Shown: positions 40,159 through 52,644 of the stretch, one piece after another
How positions within the stretch are numbered: position 1 is the stretch's first letter
How the letters are laid out: each line of letters begins with the position of its first letter
Origin: [Phialemoniopsis] sp. UDSM-2020
Lineage: Eukaryota > Ascomycota > Sordariomycetes > Thyridiales > Thyridiaceae
Direction: 5' to 3'
Assembly: GCA_018873225.1 (NCBI GenBank)
Contig: JAEILZ010000001.1
Span: 7,564,001-7,628,000 of the forward strand
Length of the DNA stretch: 64,000 bases
Position numbers and translations under genes: made by a program
The notes under the pieces: model-generated
Database searches by the model: none
What the model was told of the DNA's origin: nothing
The model's input: only the letters and a program-made list of their open reading frames with translations

Positions 40159-42846
40159 ATGGCAACTTCCAAGCTAGTCGTCTCTAGATTGCGGTTCGAG
40201 CACCACCAAACGGGACTCGGGGTGCCTGTGGCTGCCCCGCGTCTCTCTTGGAATGTGGCCGCCAAAGGTAGTGAGATCCCCGCGAATTGGAAGCAGGACT
40301 CGTATGAAGTCGAGGTCAAGCGAGCTGGTTCGACCGAGCCCAAGGCCTTCAGCGTCTCAACAGACTCGACTCTGCTGGTGCCCTGGCCCGACACGCCGCT
40401 TCGCTCCTCGGAGGCGGCCGAGGTGAGGGTGCGCTCGCTTGGCAAATCCGACGCCGCGGAGTGCAATAGTGAATGGTCCGACTGGGCTACGGTCGAGGCA
40501 GCACTCCTCGAGAAGGGCGACTGGGTGGCCAAGACGATTACGGCCCCGGAGCGGACGGACGAGAAGCACCCGGATGAGAACGGGACGCGGCCATGGCGAT
40601 TCCGCAAGACGTTCGAGGCACCCGAGAAGAGAACCCGGTCACGTCTGTACATCACCGCTCTTGGCGTGTACGAGGCCTACCTGAACGGGAAGCGTATCGG
40701 CGACGAGTGCCTCGCCCCGGTGTGGACCGCCTTCCAGCACCGCATTCAATTCCAAGTGTTTGATGTCGGACCGCTGCTGGTCGACGGCACCAACACGCTT
40801 GCCATCGAGGTCGCGGAAGGATTCTACGCTGGGCGTCTGCTGTGGGGAGACGGCGTTACTGGACTTTATGGCACCAGGCTCGGCGCGATGGCACAGCTGT
40901 CGGTTCTGGATGGGGACACAGCAACAAAACCGTCCGTCGTGGTCCAGACGGACAAGAGCTGGTCATGCGCCATCTCTCCCATCATCGCCAGTGGTATCTA
41001 CGACGGCGAGACATACGATCTGGGCCAGGAATACAACGTTACAGATTCGGCAAGTTCAACGGCCACCTGGAAGCCAGTGGAGGTCCTCGAGACACCCAAG
41101 GTTGACTTTGTTGCCACATCGTGCCCGCCGATTCGAATCACCGAGACGGTCAAGCCGGTGTCTGTCACGAAAGATCCTGATGGCAAGACGTTGGTGGACT
41201 TTGGTCAGAATCTCGTAGGCCGCCTACGTATCCCGTCCCTGTCGAAGCCCGACGGCACCCGAATCGTCATTCGCTTTGCCGAAGTCCTAGAGGACAAATG
41301 CCTCGGCACTCGACCGCTGCGCTATGCGAAGGCGACAGACCGGATCATCTTTGGGGGCGGCAAGGACTTGAAGGACTGGTACGGCCATTTCACTTACCAT
41401 GGCTTCCGATACATCGAAGTCAGCGGCTGGGGCCCAGACGATGCCAACCCGCTCACGACAGACTCTCTCGTGGCAGAGGTCATGCACACGGACATGGTTC
41501 GTACTGGCCACTTCTCGTGCTCTGATGACAAAGTCAATCAGCTGCACAAGAACGTCGTCTGGTCGATGCGAGGTAACTTCGTCGGCATCCCTACAGATTG
41601 TCCCCAGAGAGACGAACGGCTTGGTTGGACGGGCGACATCCAGGTCTTTGCCCCGACCGCCAGCTTCATCTACGACTGTGGCGGTATGCTGACCAACTGG
41701 ATGCGCGATGTCGTTCTGGAGACAAAGGAAGAGAATGGCATTGTGCCCCTGGTCGTCCCGAACGCCTTGAAGGGCGGCAACTTACCCGTCAAGCCGCAGG
41801 CGGTGTGGGACGATGTCATCATCCTGACGCCTTGGACGCTGTACAACAACTTTGGTGACGTCGAAGTCTTGAGGTCGACGTGGGACGCTATGAAGCTCTA
41901 TCTACGAGCCATTCCCCGCGACGATGACAACCTGTGGACTCCAGATGTCTGGCAGCTGGGAGACTGGCTCGATCCCAACGCACCACCCTCCGAGCCGGGC
42001 TTGGCTCGCACAGACGGCGTACTGGTTGCAGACGAGTACCTCGTGCACGTCACGTCGGTCATGGCCCAGATCGCCGACGTCCTGGGCCTCTCCGACGAGA
42101 GCAAGCAGTTCCGTGAGGAGCACGAGAAGCTCAAGCAGAGCTTCCACGACAAGTACGTCGCCAAGTCGGGCCTCATCGTCGGCGACTCGCAGACGTCGCT
42201 CGCGCTCGCGCTCGTCTTCGGCCTGCACGCCTCGGCCGAGCAGCGCAAAAGGGCGGCCGAGCGGCTCGTGCGGCTCGTGCGCTTCGCCAAGTTCCGCGTC
42301 TCGACGGGCTTCGCGGGCACGCCCGTCGTCCTGCACGCGCTGTCGCAGGGCGGGCACGACCAGGTCGCGTACCGCATGCTGCTCGAGGAAGGGTGCCCGA
42401 GCTGGCTGTACCCCGTGGGCCAGGGGGCGACGACGATCTGGGAGCGCTGGGACAGCATGCTCGAGGACGGCAGCATCAACCCGGGCGAGATGACGAGTTT
42501 TAACCACTACGCGCTCGGCAGCGTGGCCGAGTGGCTGCACAAGACGATCGGCGGGCTGGCGCCGCTGCGGCCCGGGTGGAAGAAGTTTGCGGTGCGGCCG
42601 GTGCCGGGCGGGACGCTGACCGAGGCGAGCGCGAGCTTCGCCAGTCCCAACGGCGAGATCAAGTGCTCGTGGAAGCTGGGTGAAGGAAGCGTTGTCAAGG
42701 TCGACTTGACTGTGCCGCCGAACACTACTGCCGTCGTCGAGAAACCCGACGGGCCGGTGGAGGTGGGCTCCGGCGTGCATGCTTTCGAGTGGAAGGTCAC
42801 GCACAACGAGAACTGGCCACCGCAGGCTATCAAGCAGGACATTTAG
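40159..42846 (+). CDS. Alpha-L-rhamnosidase, glycoside hydrolase family 78
   Basis: Hydrolyses terminal alpha-L-rhamnose from plant flavonoid glycosides and rhamnogalacturonan pieces. Single exon, 895 aa. Domains: N-terminal beta domain (SWNVAAKGSE, SDWATVE), the DUF-type lectin-like beta sandwich (WRFRKTFEAP, RLYITALGVYEAYLNGKRIG), a second beta domain (LVDFGQNLVGRL, FTYHGFRYIEV), and then the (alpha/alpha)6 catalytic barrel. GIPTDCPQRDERLGWTGDIQ (476-495) holds the conserved acid cluster with the probable general acid Glu486. WERWDSM holds Glu762, the probable general base. FNHYALGSVAEWL follows, then the C-terminal beta domain. There is no signal peptide, so the enzyme is probably intracellular and acts on imported rhamnosides. 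The sugar transporter lies 1.7 kb upstream on the same strand. The stretch 42100-42600 is more GC-rich than the rest of the gene. Confidence 0.95.
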   Translation: MATSKLVVSRLRFEHHQTGLGVPVAAPRLSWNVAAKGSEIPANWKQDSYEVEVKRAGSTEPKAFSVSTDSTLLVPWPDTPLRSSEAAEVRVRSLGKSDAAECNSEWSDWATVEAALLEKGDWVAKTITAPERTDEKHPDENGTRPWRFRKTFEAPEKRTRSRLYITALGVYEAYLNGKRIGDECLAPVWTAFQHRIQFQVFDVGPLLVDGTNTLAIEVAEGFYAGRLLWGDGVTGLYGTRLGAMAQLSVLDGDTATKPSVVVQTDKSWSCAISPIIASGIYDGETYDLGQEYNVTDSASSTATWKPVEVLETPKVDFVATSCPPIRITETVKPVSVTKDPDGKTLVDFGQNLVGRLRIPSLSKPDGTRIVIRFAEVLEDKCLGTRPLRYAKATDRIIFGGGKDLKDWYGHFTYHGFRYIEVSGWGPDDANPLTTDSLVAEVMHTDMVRTGHFSCSDDKVNQLHKNVVWSMRGNFVGIPTDCPQRDERLGWTGDIQVFAPTASFIYDCGGMLTNWMRDVVLETKEENGIVPLVVPNALKGGNLPVKPQAVWDDVIILTPWTLYNNFGDVEVLRSTWDAMKLYLRAIPRDDDNLWTPDVWQLGDWLDPNAPPSEPGLARTDGVLVADEYLVHVTSVMAQIADVLGLSDESKQFREEHEKLKQSFHDKYVAKSGLIVGDSQTSLALALVFGLHASAEQRKRAAERLVRLVRFAKFRVSTGFAGTPVVLHALSQGGHDQVAYRMLLEEGCPSWLYPVGQGATTIWERWDSMLEDGSINPGEMTSFNHYALGSVAEWLHKTIGGLAPLRPGWKKFAVRPVPGGTLTEASASFASPNGEIKCSWKLGEGSVVKVDLTVPPNTTAVVEKPDGPVEVGSGVHAFEWKVTHNENWPPQAIKQDI

Positions 42847-44572
42847 GTTCGTGGATATCACATGCCTAGAAGAAATAATACTTTTAAATATCTTGACTCT
42901 CCCTTCTAAAAACGACTACGCTGTATAGCCATCCGTAAACGTAGCGCAATGGAGCAGGCAACCAGCAGCCACAGCGGGCCTGGTTGACAGACAACCTTGA
43001 AGGAATCAACAGAGAGATAGCGTAACATTCGCATAGACACTAGCCCCTTGACAGGCGGGAGATGTTCAGGAACACCAGGAACGGATACATCTCCCGGCCT
43101 TTGCGAGACCAAGGACGGCGGCACTTGTTCGACCAGGCAGTGGCCGGATTTGGTGTAGTATTTTCGCAGCGGTGTGGATGCCGCTATCGACGCGATACAG
43201 CGGTCCGTGCAGCAGAGGATGCAGTGAATTCTTACTGCAAATGCCGAGTGACGTAGTGGCCGACAGGGGAAGATGCAGGCTAACAGCTGCCAAACATGTT
43301 CCCTCCAAGGCACATCATCATCCATACATGGACGTGTCCAAGGTGTCGTTGAGAACCTGTGCACAGTCAGGACCATGTACCCGACATCCGCCCGTCGCAT
43401 CCGCCAGTGCACGAGCCTCAAAAGAGATCGGCTGGAATCAGAGACGGGAGGCACCGAGAACCAGACCTAGGCGATTAGAAAAGAAAACAGAGCCGTTTAA
43501 TTTAGCTTGGTGCTAGTTCTACTGGCTCTCGGGCGGACCTGGATTTAGCTACTGAGTTGGCGGTCCTTTCTAGCCCAGAACCGTCCGCCAACCCACTAAA
43601 ATCCAGAACGATATCGTCATCATCTTGTCGCTGCCCGTGTTCCTGCTCGTTCCTGTTGGTGCTAACAAGCTTGCAGCTTTAGCTTGAAGAGCGGGCCATA
43701 GCCATCTTCGATCTCTGTCTTGCACCAAGTAGGCTCTACCAATCGCCATCCCGGCCCTGGCCCATAGCTCGCTGGAATATGGCGCATTGGTCGCTGCTTT
43801 TTTCTTGATCCTGGGCATGGAGGCTGACAAGCCGTCGCACCAGAGGGAGAGAGATGAGGACTGCATCCTGGAGGGCCACGATACCTCCATGGTGTTCGTA
43901 TGATCAAGGATCGAGACCGCCTTTTGCACCTCTGCAGCTGCGGTACACCTTGCCTTCCTCCCCGGGGAGTGTCACACCTTCCTCTCCCAGGTCAATTATA
44001 ATCAGGTCTCTGGATCCTCACCACCACCACCTTGATCACTTGCTGCATGTCTCAAAGTACATTCTCTTTCCTGTGCCTCGACTAGCCTTTGAGCCTCCTG
44101 TATAGCAGCACTAGGAGCTTGAGGTCGACAACGGACAGCTCGAAATCCCTGCTGTGCGCATATGATCTCTCGTTCCACACACACAACACAATGTACAGCA
44201 TCTTTAAATACCTCCTTCATTGACACAACCTAGACTGTACGCCAGCACCAGCCAGTCCGCGACTCGCGTAAGCCACCTCGCGGGTCCCACCGTTGTCAAG
44301 CTCATTTTCGTCATAATCCGAAAGCTCTGAAACCTCCTTCTTCTCCTCAATTGCAACCCTGTTCGCACGCCTTGCATTTCAGTGCACTGGAATCCCAGAG
44401 GAGGAGACTCTGGAGCTGTAGAGGTGCAGAAGCTTCCCCACAGCTCGACTGTCGATCTCCCAACAAACACGTGAAAGTCTGCTGCTTGGGAGGGGCGAGC
44501 TAGGCACGTCGTCACACCTATTTCTACATCTGTCCGCGGGGCACCCAAGCTCCCCTTCGACCTTCTTGCAAC
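42847..44572. other. Intergenic region, 1.7 kb
   Basis: No supported gene. The longest frame, 182 codons on the minus strand at 42906-43454, is Arg/Cys/Pro-rich with no domain. The right end is the pyrimidine-rich leader of the glycogen debranching enzyme gene. Confidence 0.4.
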
Positions 44573-47500
44573 ATGGTCCCAAGAACCATGTTTTCCAACG
44601 AGGTCTACCTGCTGCCTCTCAAGGACGATGGCTCGCCAGACGTCCAGGGCGAGTACATCTATCTTGCGCCTAAGACCCAAGATGCTGTCACTATTCGCTT
44701 TGCCATAGAGGGCACTTCCAGCATATGTCGTCATGGCAGTCTCTGGGTCAACATCCCCGAACAAGGGGTCGAGTTCCGGAGAGACAAGTTTCGCGAGTTC
44801 AAGTATGTGCATGGCGCAATCGGCTGCTCTTTTTCCTTCTGTGGTCAAGACTCGAATATCTGACTGTTTGCTAGGCTCGTTCCTGACTTCAATCGCACAA
44901 TCGAAATCTCGGTGCCCATTTATCATGCCGGCGCATTCGCTTTCTACACGACATACTCCCCCCTCCCCGACTTGTCACAGGACATCACCGCCGCAAAGCC
45001 CGCCGAGAAGAAGAAGACGCCTCTCTACTACATTGATGTTGCTCCACGGCTGTCCTTGGAGAATCGGCCCTTGCCACTGCCGGCCCTCTCTATCTTCTCA
45101 GTCATAAGCAAGTTCATGGGTAAATACCCGACGGACTGGGAGAAGCATTTGCGCGGCATCAGCAACCGGGGCTACAACATGATCCACTTCACGCCTTTGC
45201 AAGTACGAGGAGAGTCCAATTCGCCCTACAGTCTCTACGACCAGCTTGGCTGGGATCCGGCATGCTTTCCCGAGGGCGAGCCGGACGTGCAAAAGATGGT
45301 GGAGAGCTTGGAAAAGAACCACTCCCTCCTCAGCATGACTGACATCGTACTCAATCACACGGCCAACAACACGGCGTGGCTGCAGGAGCACCCAGAGGCG
45401 GGCTACAACCTCAAGACTGCCCCTCATCTTGAGGCAGCTTATCTCCTCGACACCAAACTCCTCGACCTGAGCACAAAACTCTCTCAGATGGGTCTGCCGA
45501 CCGACATCAAGTCCGTCGATGACCTGATAAAGATCATGAATGCGATCAAGTCCGAGGTCGTCGCTGGGATCCGCCTATGGGAGTACTACGCCATCGACGT
45601 CGAGTCCGACGCCGATGCTGCCGTGGAATCTTGGGTGGTTGGCAAGGTGTCGCTCCCCGAAGACACGGTTGGCCTAGAGGATTTCGAAGGCCTGAAAACC
45701 TCGAGTCTAAAAGATCAAGCTGCCTTCTTGATCAAGGCGGGGTTGCTCGGAAATGACAGGCTGGGTGAGCGCTTCCGGCGCAAGATTGACCCAAAGGTCG
45801 CCGCCTCCCTGCTGTCGGCCATCTACGGTAGATACGAAGGACCAACAGGTGACGGTCCAGATAGGCCTGCCGTCCGTAGTAAGATGGTCGAGATCCTGGA
45901 CGCCGTCAATGTCCCTTTCTACGAGGAGTATGACAACGAAGTTGCAGAGATCCTACAGCAGCTCTTTAACCGAATCAAGTACGTGCGGCTTGACGACCAC
46001 GGACCGAAACTAGGCCCAGTGACCGAAAAGGACCCCCTCATCGAGACGTATTTCACAAGGTTACCCAAGAACGACAAGACTGCTAAGTTCAGCAAGGAGG
46101 AGTTGGTCCTGGTCAATAATGGCTGGGTGTGGGGAGGTAATGCACTGGTCGACAACGCCGGGCCCCAGTCCCGCGTCTACCTTCGAAGAGAGGTCATCGT
46201 CTGGGGCGACTGCGTCAAGCTGCGCTACGGCAGAGGTCCTTCGGACAGTCAATGGCTCTGGGACCACATGACCGCGTACGCGCGCACGCTGGCCAAGTAT
46301 TTTGCAGGCTTCCGCATCGACAATTGTCACTCTACTCCGCTCCATGTCGCCGAGCACATCCTGGACGAGGCACGCCGCGTGCGCCCGGAACTCTACGTCT
46401 GCGCCGAACTCTTCAGCGGGTCGGAGGAGACGGACTACGTTTTCGTGAAACGGCTTGGGCTTAGTTCGCTGATCCGGGAAGCCATGCAGGCGTGGAGCAC
46501 TGCCGAGATGAGCCGGCTCGTCCATCGTCACGGTGGTCGCCCGATCGGCAGCTTTGAGGTCGATGAGATTGCCAAGGGGGAGGTAAGATCCCCCATGTCG
46601 CCGACGAGGGAGCACAGCAATGGCGACCTCTTCAAGCAGGACCAAGAGAGCACCCGCGAGATTATCCGGCGCATCAAGCCAGTCCCTGTGCAAGCGCTCT
46701 TCATGGACTGCACCCACGACAACGAAGTGCCTGCCCAGAAGCGGGACGCCAGGGACACTCTGCCCAACGCGGCGCTCGTCAACATGTGCTCAAGCGCCAC
46801 CGGCAGCGTCATGGGCTATGATGAGATCTACCCGCGGCTTGTGGATCTTGTCAATGAGACCAGGCTGTACACCTCCGAGTCTTCCACCTCCAAGACGATC
46901 AAGGTCGGGGGAGGCAAGGGCGGCATCGGCACGGTCAAGAAGCTTTTGAACCAGATCCACACCATCATGGGCAAGGACGGTTTTGATGAGACTCATATCC
47001 ACCACGAAAACGAATACATCACTGTCCATCGCGTCCACCCCGAATCAAGAAAGGGTTATTTCTTGATTGCCCATACCGCCTACCCAGGGTACGGGAACGG
47101 CAACGGCGCGTTCAATCCAGTTCATCTCACAGGAACCAAGGTCAACCACATTGGGTCTTGGATGCTGGAGGTGGACACGAGCGAGGAAGCACTCAAGGAT
47201 ACCATGGACGACCGCAGATCCCTGCGAGGTCTCCCTAGCCGGGTGATCGACTTACCTGGCGTCAGGATCGACACCAATGGCAATGATACGACCATCACTG
47301 TCCGCGAGAGATTCCCTCCTGGAAGCATCGCCCTCTTCGAGACTTGGATCCCCGCTGCAGAGCATTCGGCTGGTCTCGACACCTTTGTCACTTCTGGTGT
47401 CAAGGCTGCGTTTGCCGAGCTTGATCTCATCGACCTCAACTTCCTCTTATACAAGTGCGAGTCGGAGGAGCGCGACTGGAGCGGAGGCAAAGACGGTACC

Positions 47501-49429
47501 TACGAAATCCCTGGTCACGGCAAGATAGTATACGCCGGTCTTCAGGGCTGGTGGAGCATTTTTGAGAACATCATCCGTGACAATAACCTAGCACATCCTT
47601 TGTGCCAGAACCTACGCGACGGGCAGTGGTGTCTAGATTACACTGTGGGACGGCTGGAGCGAGCCTCCAAGACTGAGCTCTACACCCGTCTCGGTAAGCC
47701 ATCGCAATGGCTCAGAGAGCGCTTTGATGCCATCCGCGGCATTCCGAGCTTCCTGCTACCTCGCTACTTCGGCTTGGCCCTGCGCACCGCCTACATGGCT
47801 GCCTGGGACCGTGGGGTCGAGCTCATGAGCCAGAATGTTCGCGAAGGCCAATGGTTCATGCAGAGTCTGGCCATGATTAGTGTGCAGCAGACTGGTCTCG
47901 TCAAGTCCGCTTCCCTTTATCCCAACAGGCTGGTGCCCTCACTCGCTGCAGGCTTGCCCCATTTCTCGGTCGAGTGGGCGCGATGCTGGGGTCGTGACGT
48001 GTTCATTTCTCTGCGAGGTCTGTTCCTGGGTACGGGCCGATTCGACGAAGCGAGAGAGCATATCATGGCGTTTGCCAGTGTCATGAAGCACGGCATGATT
48101 CCCAACTTACTCGGCTCTGGAGACACACCTCGATACAACGCTCGAGACGCAGTCTGGTTCTTCCTGCAGTGCGTTCAGGACTATACTCGTCTGGCGCCAA
48201 ATGGCATAAAGCTGTTGGACGAGAAGGTGAAGCGTCGGTTCCTTCCATATGACGACACGTGGTTCGATTCCAAGGATCCTCGGGCTTACTCCAAGGAGAG
48301 CACCATTCGTGATGTCATCCTAGAAGCTCTACAAAGGCACGCTACCGGTCTGAACTTCCGCGAAGCCAATGCCGGTCCTGGTCTCGACATGCAAATGAAA
48401 GACGAAGGCTTCAATATCAAGGTCGAAGTTGACTGGGACACTGGTCTCATATTTGGCGGCAGCCAGACCAACTGCGGTACCTGGATGGACAAGATGGGCG
48501 AGAGCGAGCGCGCAGGCTCAAAGGGCGTTCCCGGCACCCCTCGCGATGGGGCCGCCGTCGAGATCAGCGGCTTGCTCTACAGCACAGTGGCTTGGGTCTC
48601 CAAGCTCAACACCGAGGGCAAATTCCCCTACGCTAGTGTCAAGAAGGCCGACGGCTCAGAGATCACTTTCCAGGAGTGGGCCGACAAGATCAAGCAGAAC
48701 TTTGAGCGCTGCTATTACGTCCCAGTGGACGCCTCTGAGGACGGCAAGTACGACGTAAACCCCAAGATTATCAACCGCCGTGGTATCTACAAGGACTTGT
48801 ACCGCTCCGGCAAGGAGTACGAGGATTACCAGCTGCGCTGCAACTTCCCCATTGCCATGACGGTCGCGCCAGAGCTTTTTGACCCGGACCACGCCATGCA
48901 AGCGCTGTGCCTAGCTGATGCAGTCCTGCGCGGGCCTACGGGCATGGCAACGCTCGACCCGGCTGATCTCAACTACCGTCCGTACTACGTCAACTCGGAG
49001 GATAGCGACGACTTTGCCACGTCCAAGGGACGCAACTACCACCAGGGCCCGGAGTGGCTGTGGCCGACGGGCTTCTTCTGCCGCGCTCTACTCAAGTTTG
49101 ACTTGATGCGCCGCAAAGGAAATGACGCCGAGGGTAGGACAGAGGCGTTCCAGCAAGTCACAAGACGTCTGAATGGCTGCAAGGAGATGATGCGGGAGAG
49201 TGTGTGGGCTGGCTTGACAGAGCTGACGCAGCGGAATGGAGAGCACTGCCCAGATTCGGTGAGTTCACCCCTTCAGGGATTCAGGTATGGACATGCTAAC
49301 AAATCTTGTGCACAGTCGCCCACACAGGCATGGTCGGCGGGTTGTCTGATCGACTTGTATATGGACGCCGCAGAAGAGCAAGCGAGACAGCAAGGACTTA
49401 AGGACACTACGCTGGCTATGCGCACGTAG
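44573..49429 (+). CDS. gdb1: Glycogen debranching enzyme (4-alpha-glucanotransferase / amylo-1,6-glucosidase)
   Basis: Cytosolic bifunctional enzyme that moves maltosyl/maltotriosyl units and then cleaves the alpha-1,6 branch residue of glycogen. Gene model join(44573..44802, 44875..49258, 49316..49429), 1575 aa, the usual length. Transferase part: NMIHFTPLQVRGESNSPYSL, DIVLNHTANNT, then FAGFRIDNCHSTPLHVAEH with the nucleophile Asp, YVCAELFSGSEETD with the acid Glu, and FMDCTHDNEVPAQKRDARDT. Glucosidase part (GH133-like): WARCWGRDVFISLRGLFLG (about 1110-1130), DWDTGLIFGGSQTNCGTWMD (about 1260-1280), and RPYYVNSEDSDDF near the end. Intron 1 (44803-44874) joins FREFK to LVPDFNRTIE. Intron 2 (49259-49315, GTGAGT...CACAG) gives CPDSSPTQAWSAGCLIDLY, the conserved C terminus. 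That intron is 57 nt with no stop, so it also reads through in frame. Confidence 0.96.
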
Positions 49430-50197
49430 AGATTACCACGGCGAGCATTTGAGAACGGATGTAGGCGTGACAAGCCTGATGCGAAAACTATTGGTACTCA
49501 GGTTTGGAATACTTGGTATAGAATGGGACAAAGAAGGAGAGGAGAGACAGCGGCTTGGCCTCCTGGGGTTCCGTAACGCACACGAACAGAATTATAGGTT
49601 AATGACAGATACATAATTAAACAGCATTGATAGACACAACGTTCTTATTTGATACTGATCTTGGTGAATGTCACCTAGTCTATTAGGTTCACTATCAGAT
49701 ACAAGTCTAATGTAGAGAGCCACATACACCGAGCACACCCCGATCGTCCTGCTCTATTGGAGCGTACTTAAGAAGTCAGAAACTTGCTATACCTAGGTAT
49801 ATATATGTGCTTAAGCAAGTCGATCCCCGCACAGTCCTACATATTGCCCTGGAGTAGGAGTAGAGACATGCTCTCATATCACCTCAATGTGTGAGTTCCC
49901 ACATTTTGTTTAAGCCTCGGAATTAAGTGACACCTTTGCATCTCTCCCGGCCGGACTTACCATTCCCTATACCCAAGCACCGACCGCATGCAATGAGCTC
50001 GTCGCTTAGTGATGTCAACGTATCATCGTCTTGACTATGATTTGCGACTCGATCGGGACCCGCGGTGTCCATGATGACATTGATATATAGCATTAAGAAC
50101 AGCGCCGCGAGGCCACGAAGGTAGTATAGAGGACTAGATGATCCAAGATCCAGTCCATTGAACAGATTCTTTCTAGAACTCACTATCAATTGTAAAT
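49430..50197. other. Intergenic region
   Basis: 770 bases, AT-rich, including a short TA-rich run (ATATATATG near 49800). No supported gene. Confidence 0.4.
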
Positions 50198-51268
50198 ATG
50201 CCTCAATTTCTCGGCAGAGAAGCTGGAGACATTGGCCTAGGTCTCATGGGCTTGACCTGGCGAGATGAACCGTTCTCCGATGAGCATGCCTTTGGAGTCT
50301 TACGTACCGCTATTGAAAAAGGATGTATGTCTGCCACAATGGCCACAAACATCTCCATCACAGGAAACCAGCGCTAAGCATTTTGAAACTCGTCAGGCGT
50401 CCTCTGGAACGGCGGCGAAGGGTACGGCCCGCCCGACAGCAACAGCCTCGTGCTCCTCGAGAAGTACTTTGCCCGGTATCCCGAGGACGCCGACAAGGTC
50501 ATCCTCAGCATCAAGGGCGGCAGCAACCCGGAGACGCACCAGCCCGACGCCTCGCCCGAGAACACGCGCCGCAGCCTCGACGAGTGCATCAGGCGGCTCG
50601 GCGGCCGCAAGAAGATCGACATGTTTGAGTTTGGCCGCCGCGACCCGGCCGTTCCGCTGGCCGAGGCCTTCGGCCTCATCGACAGGGAGTACGTGCAGAC
50701 GGGCAAGATCGGCGGCGTCTCGCTGTCCGAGGTGCGCGCCGAGACGATCCACGAGGCCGTGCGGCACACGGCGGTCCTGGCCGTCGAGGTCGAGCTGTCG
50801 CTCTTCTCGACCGACGTCCTGCGCAACGGCGTCGCGGCCGCGTGCGCGCAGCACGGCATCCCGCTCGTGGCGTACAGCCCCATGGGCCGGGGCATGCTGA
50901 CGGGCCGGTTCAGGACGTACGACGACGTGCCGCGGGACTCGCTGCTGCTCAAGTTTGGCTTCCCGCGCTTCGCGGAGCGAGAAAACTTTGAGCGCAATCT
51001 ACGCCTGGTCGAGCGGGTCTCGGCGCTGGCCGCCCGGAAAGGATGCACGCCGGCGCAGCTGGCCGTCAACTGGACGCGGGGGCTGTCGCGGCGCGAGGGG
51101 ATGCCCGTCATCATCCCTATCCCGGGGGCCACGACGGAGGAGCGGGTGGTCGAGAACAGCGCTGTGGTCGAGATTACGGACAATGAGATGGCAGAGATCG
51201 ACGAGATCCTGGCTGGGTTCGAGACGGCTGGGGAGCGGTACCCGCCTATATTCCAGATGAACACTTGA
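50198..51268 (+). CDS. Aldo/keto reductase, pyridoxal reductase (Plr1/AKR8) type
   Basis: NADPH-dependent reductase, probably pyridoxal to pyridoxine in vitamin B6 salvage, cytosolic. Gene model join(50198..50324, 50397..51268), 332 aa. The 72-nt intron (GTATGT, CGCTAAG branch, GTCAG) joins AIEKGC to VLWNGGEGYGPPDSNSLVLL. The AKR8 pattern is visible: GLGLMGLTWR near the N terminus, WNGGEGYG with catalytic Tyr52, DKVILSIKGG with Lys82, DMFEFGRRDP, EYVQTGKIGGVSLSEV, AVEVELSLFSTDVLRNGV and AYSPMGRGMLTGRF. The cofactor segment near the C terminus is IPIPGATTEERVVEN. Exon 2 is strongly GC-rich, producing long shadow frames. Other AKR substrates cannot be excluded. Confidence 0.9.
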
Positions 51269-52644
51269 GTTGGTCAAGGTTGGGTATGATATGATGTTGG
51301 CGAGGCTCGAGATTGACAGATACATTGGACTGCGACCAAGTTTACAAGGAAGTCAAGATGGCTCACAATGACGGGACGTGTAAAGAGAGTTAGACAAGCC
51401 ACTCCAAAGAGTCGGGTTGATCCTCAAGAAACCCTGAGTGTGTGTATATATACTGATCAAGTCTATGCAAACAGTTTAAATGAAGTAGCCTATCTCCTCC
51501 CTTACTCCTTAATATATAAATACTCCCACATCGTACTACAACACAACCATGATTGGCAACCGCGAATTGGCATACAATCCCGCACTCCCTGCAACCCTTT
51601 CCTCAGTAGACATTATAGCCACAACTTTTCTCTCCTCGACCATATCCCCTATCCCTAGGAACTTCTAAGTCAAGGAGGTTGACTGCTCGCTTGCCTTAGG
51701 AGGCTTGTCAGCTTCCCCCTGGATTATATTGCCTTGGCCCTATGTTTTCCTTGGAAAAAGCGATGCAAATATATGACCGAATGAGAAAGGTATCGGTCCT
51801 TCCGTAAATTTTGTCGACGCTTTGAGGCATCGTTTGACCTCGGTGCGTGCTTAATTCTACCAGGGAAACTCTTCTAAGAAATGAAATACTTCAAGTGAGT
51901 GAGTGGACTTTCTCGTACAGCTGGAAAAGCCACTTCATGGGAAGAGAATGTCATCACAGTTGCAAGATCAGAGAACTCATGTCGTTGAAATATGCGGACC
52001 CCCATGCAATCCGGGGTTCTGTTATGCTATGTAGGAAATATGTGTAATGGCAGCTGTAGAAGCCAGTGGGCGGCCCCAAACGAAGCCCGCGACTTCTTTT
52101 GATCCAATCCATACTGCATTTCGTTCCCTCCAGAAATTCCCCGTCAGTCGACTCGATAAATGAAAAGCGGCAGCGTAGGTGTGTAGAGCAGGTATGGTAT
52201 GTACGGGAAGTATATAAAGAAAAGAGCCAAAGAAAAAGGTGAGAGACCAACGAGCCCAGTATTGCGCGCGCGCTGTGGCTCGTTCCGTGACGCCATGGAA
52301 GCGGAAGTGCAGAACACAAAAACACCAACTTTGGCCGGCCGTCGACAGGCCCATGTACACCATCCTCTACGTCGTCCTCGTTCTCCTAGCCTAATTGCCG
52401 TCCAGACAAGCCTCAGGGTTGCCGCCCCTGGCACGAATCCTGGTGCGAGACAAAGTGCCGCGCACCTCCTGCAAAAACCTGTGCAGATATTCAACAGATT
52501 AAAAAGACAATATAACACGAACCCTTTCCCAAAATCCGACACACAAGAATAACTTCTATTCCAGATAAGATGAAGACGCCACCTAAAGGAAAGACCTGCT
52601 CATTCGGTATATCTCACGCGGATCGACCAGCAGAGACAAGATCA
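51269..52644. other. Intergenic region, 1.4 kb
   Basis: Convergent 3' flanks of the aldo/keto reductase and the CFEM-like gene. AT-rich in the left part (51470-51550). Minus-strand frames at 51954-52542 (up to 132 codons) lie 3' of the CFEM-like stop and show no features. Confidence 0.4.

Noticed and set aside
41902..42861. 319-codon minus-strand frame inside the rhamnosidase gene
   Set aside because: Arg/Ala/His-rich antisense shadow; the plus-strand GH78 gene is certain.
42906..43454. 182-codon minus-strand frame in the gap before gdb1
   Set aside because: No domain, signal peptide or family motif; Arg/Cys/Pro-rich composition. Cannot be excluded without transcripts, but not supported.
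44204..44926. 240-codon minus-strand frame over the 5' end of gdb1
   Set aside because: Overlaps certain coding sequence and shows no features of its own.
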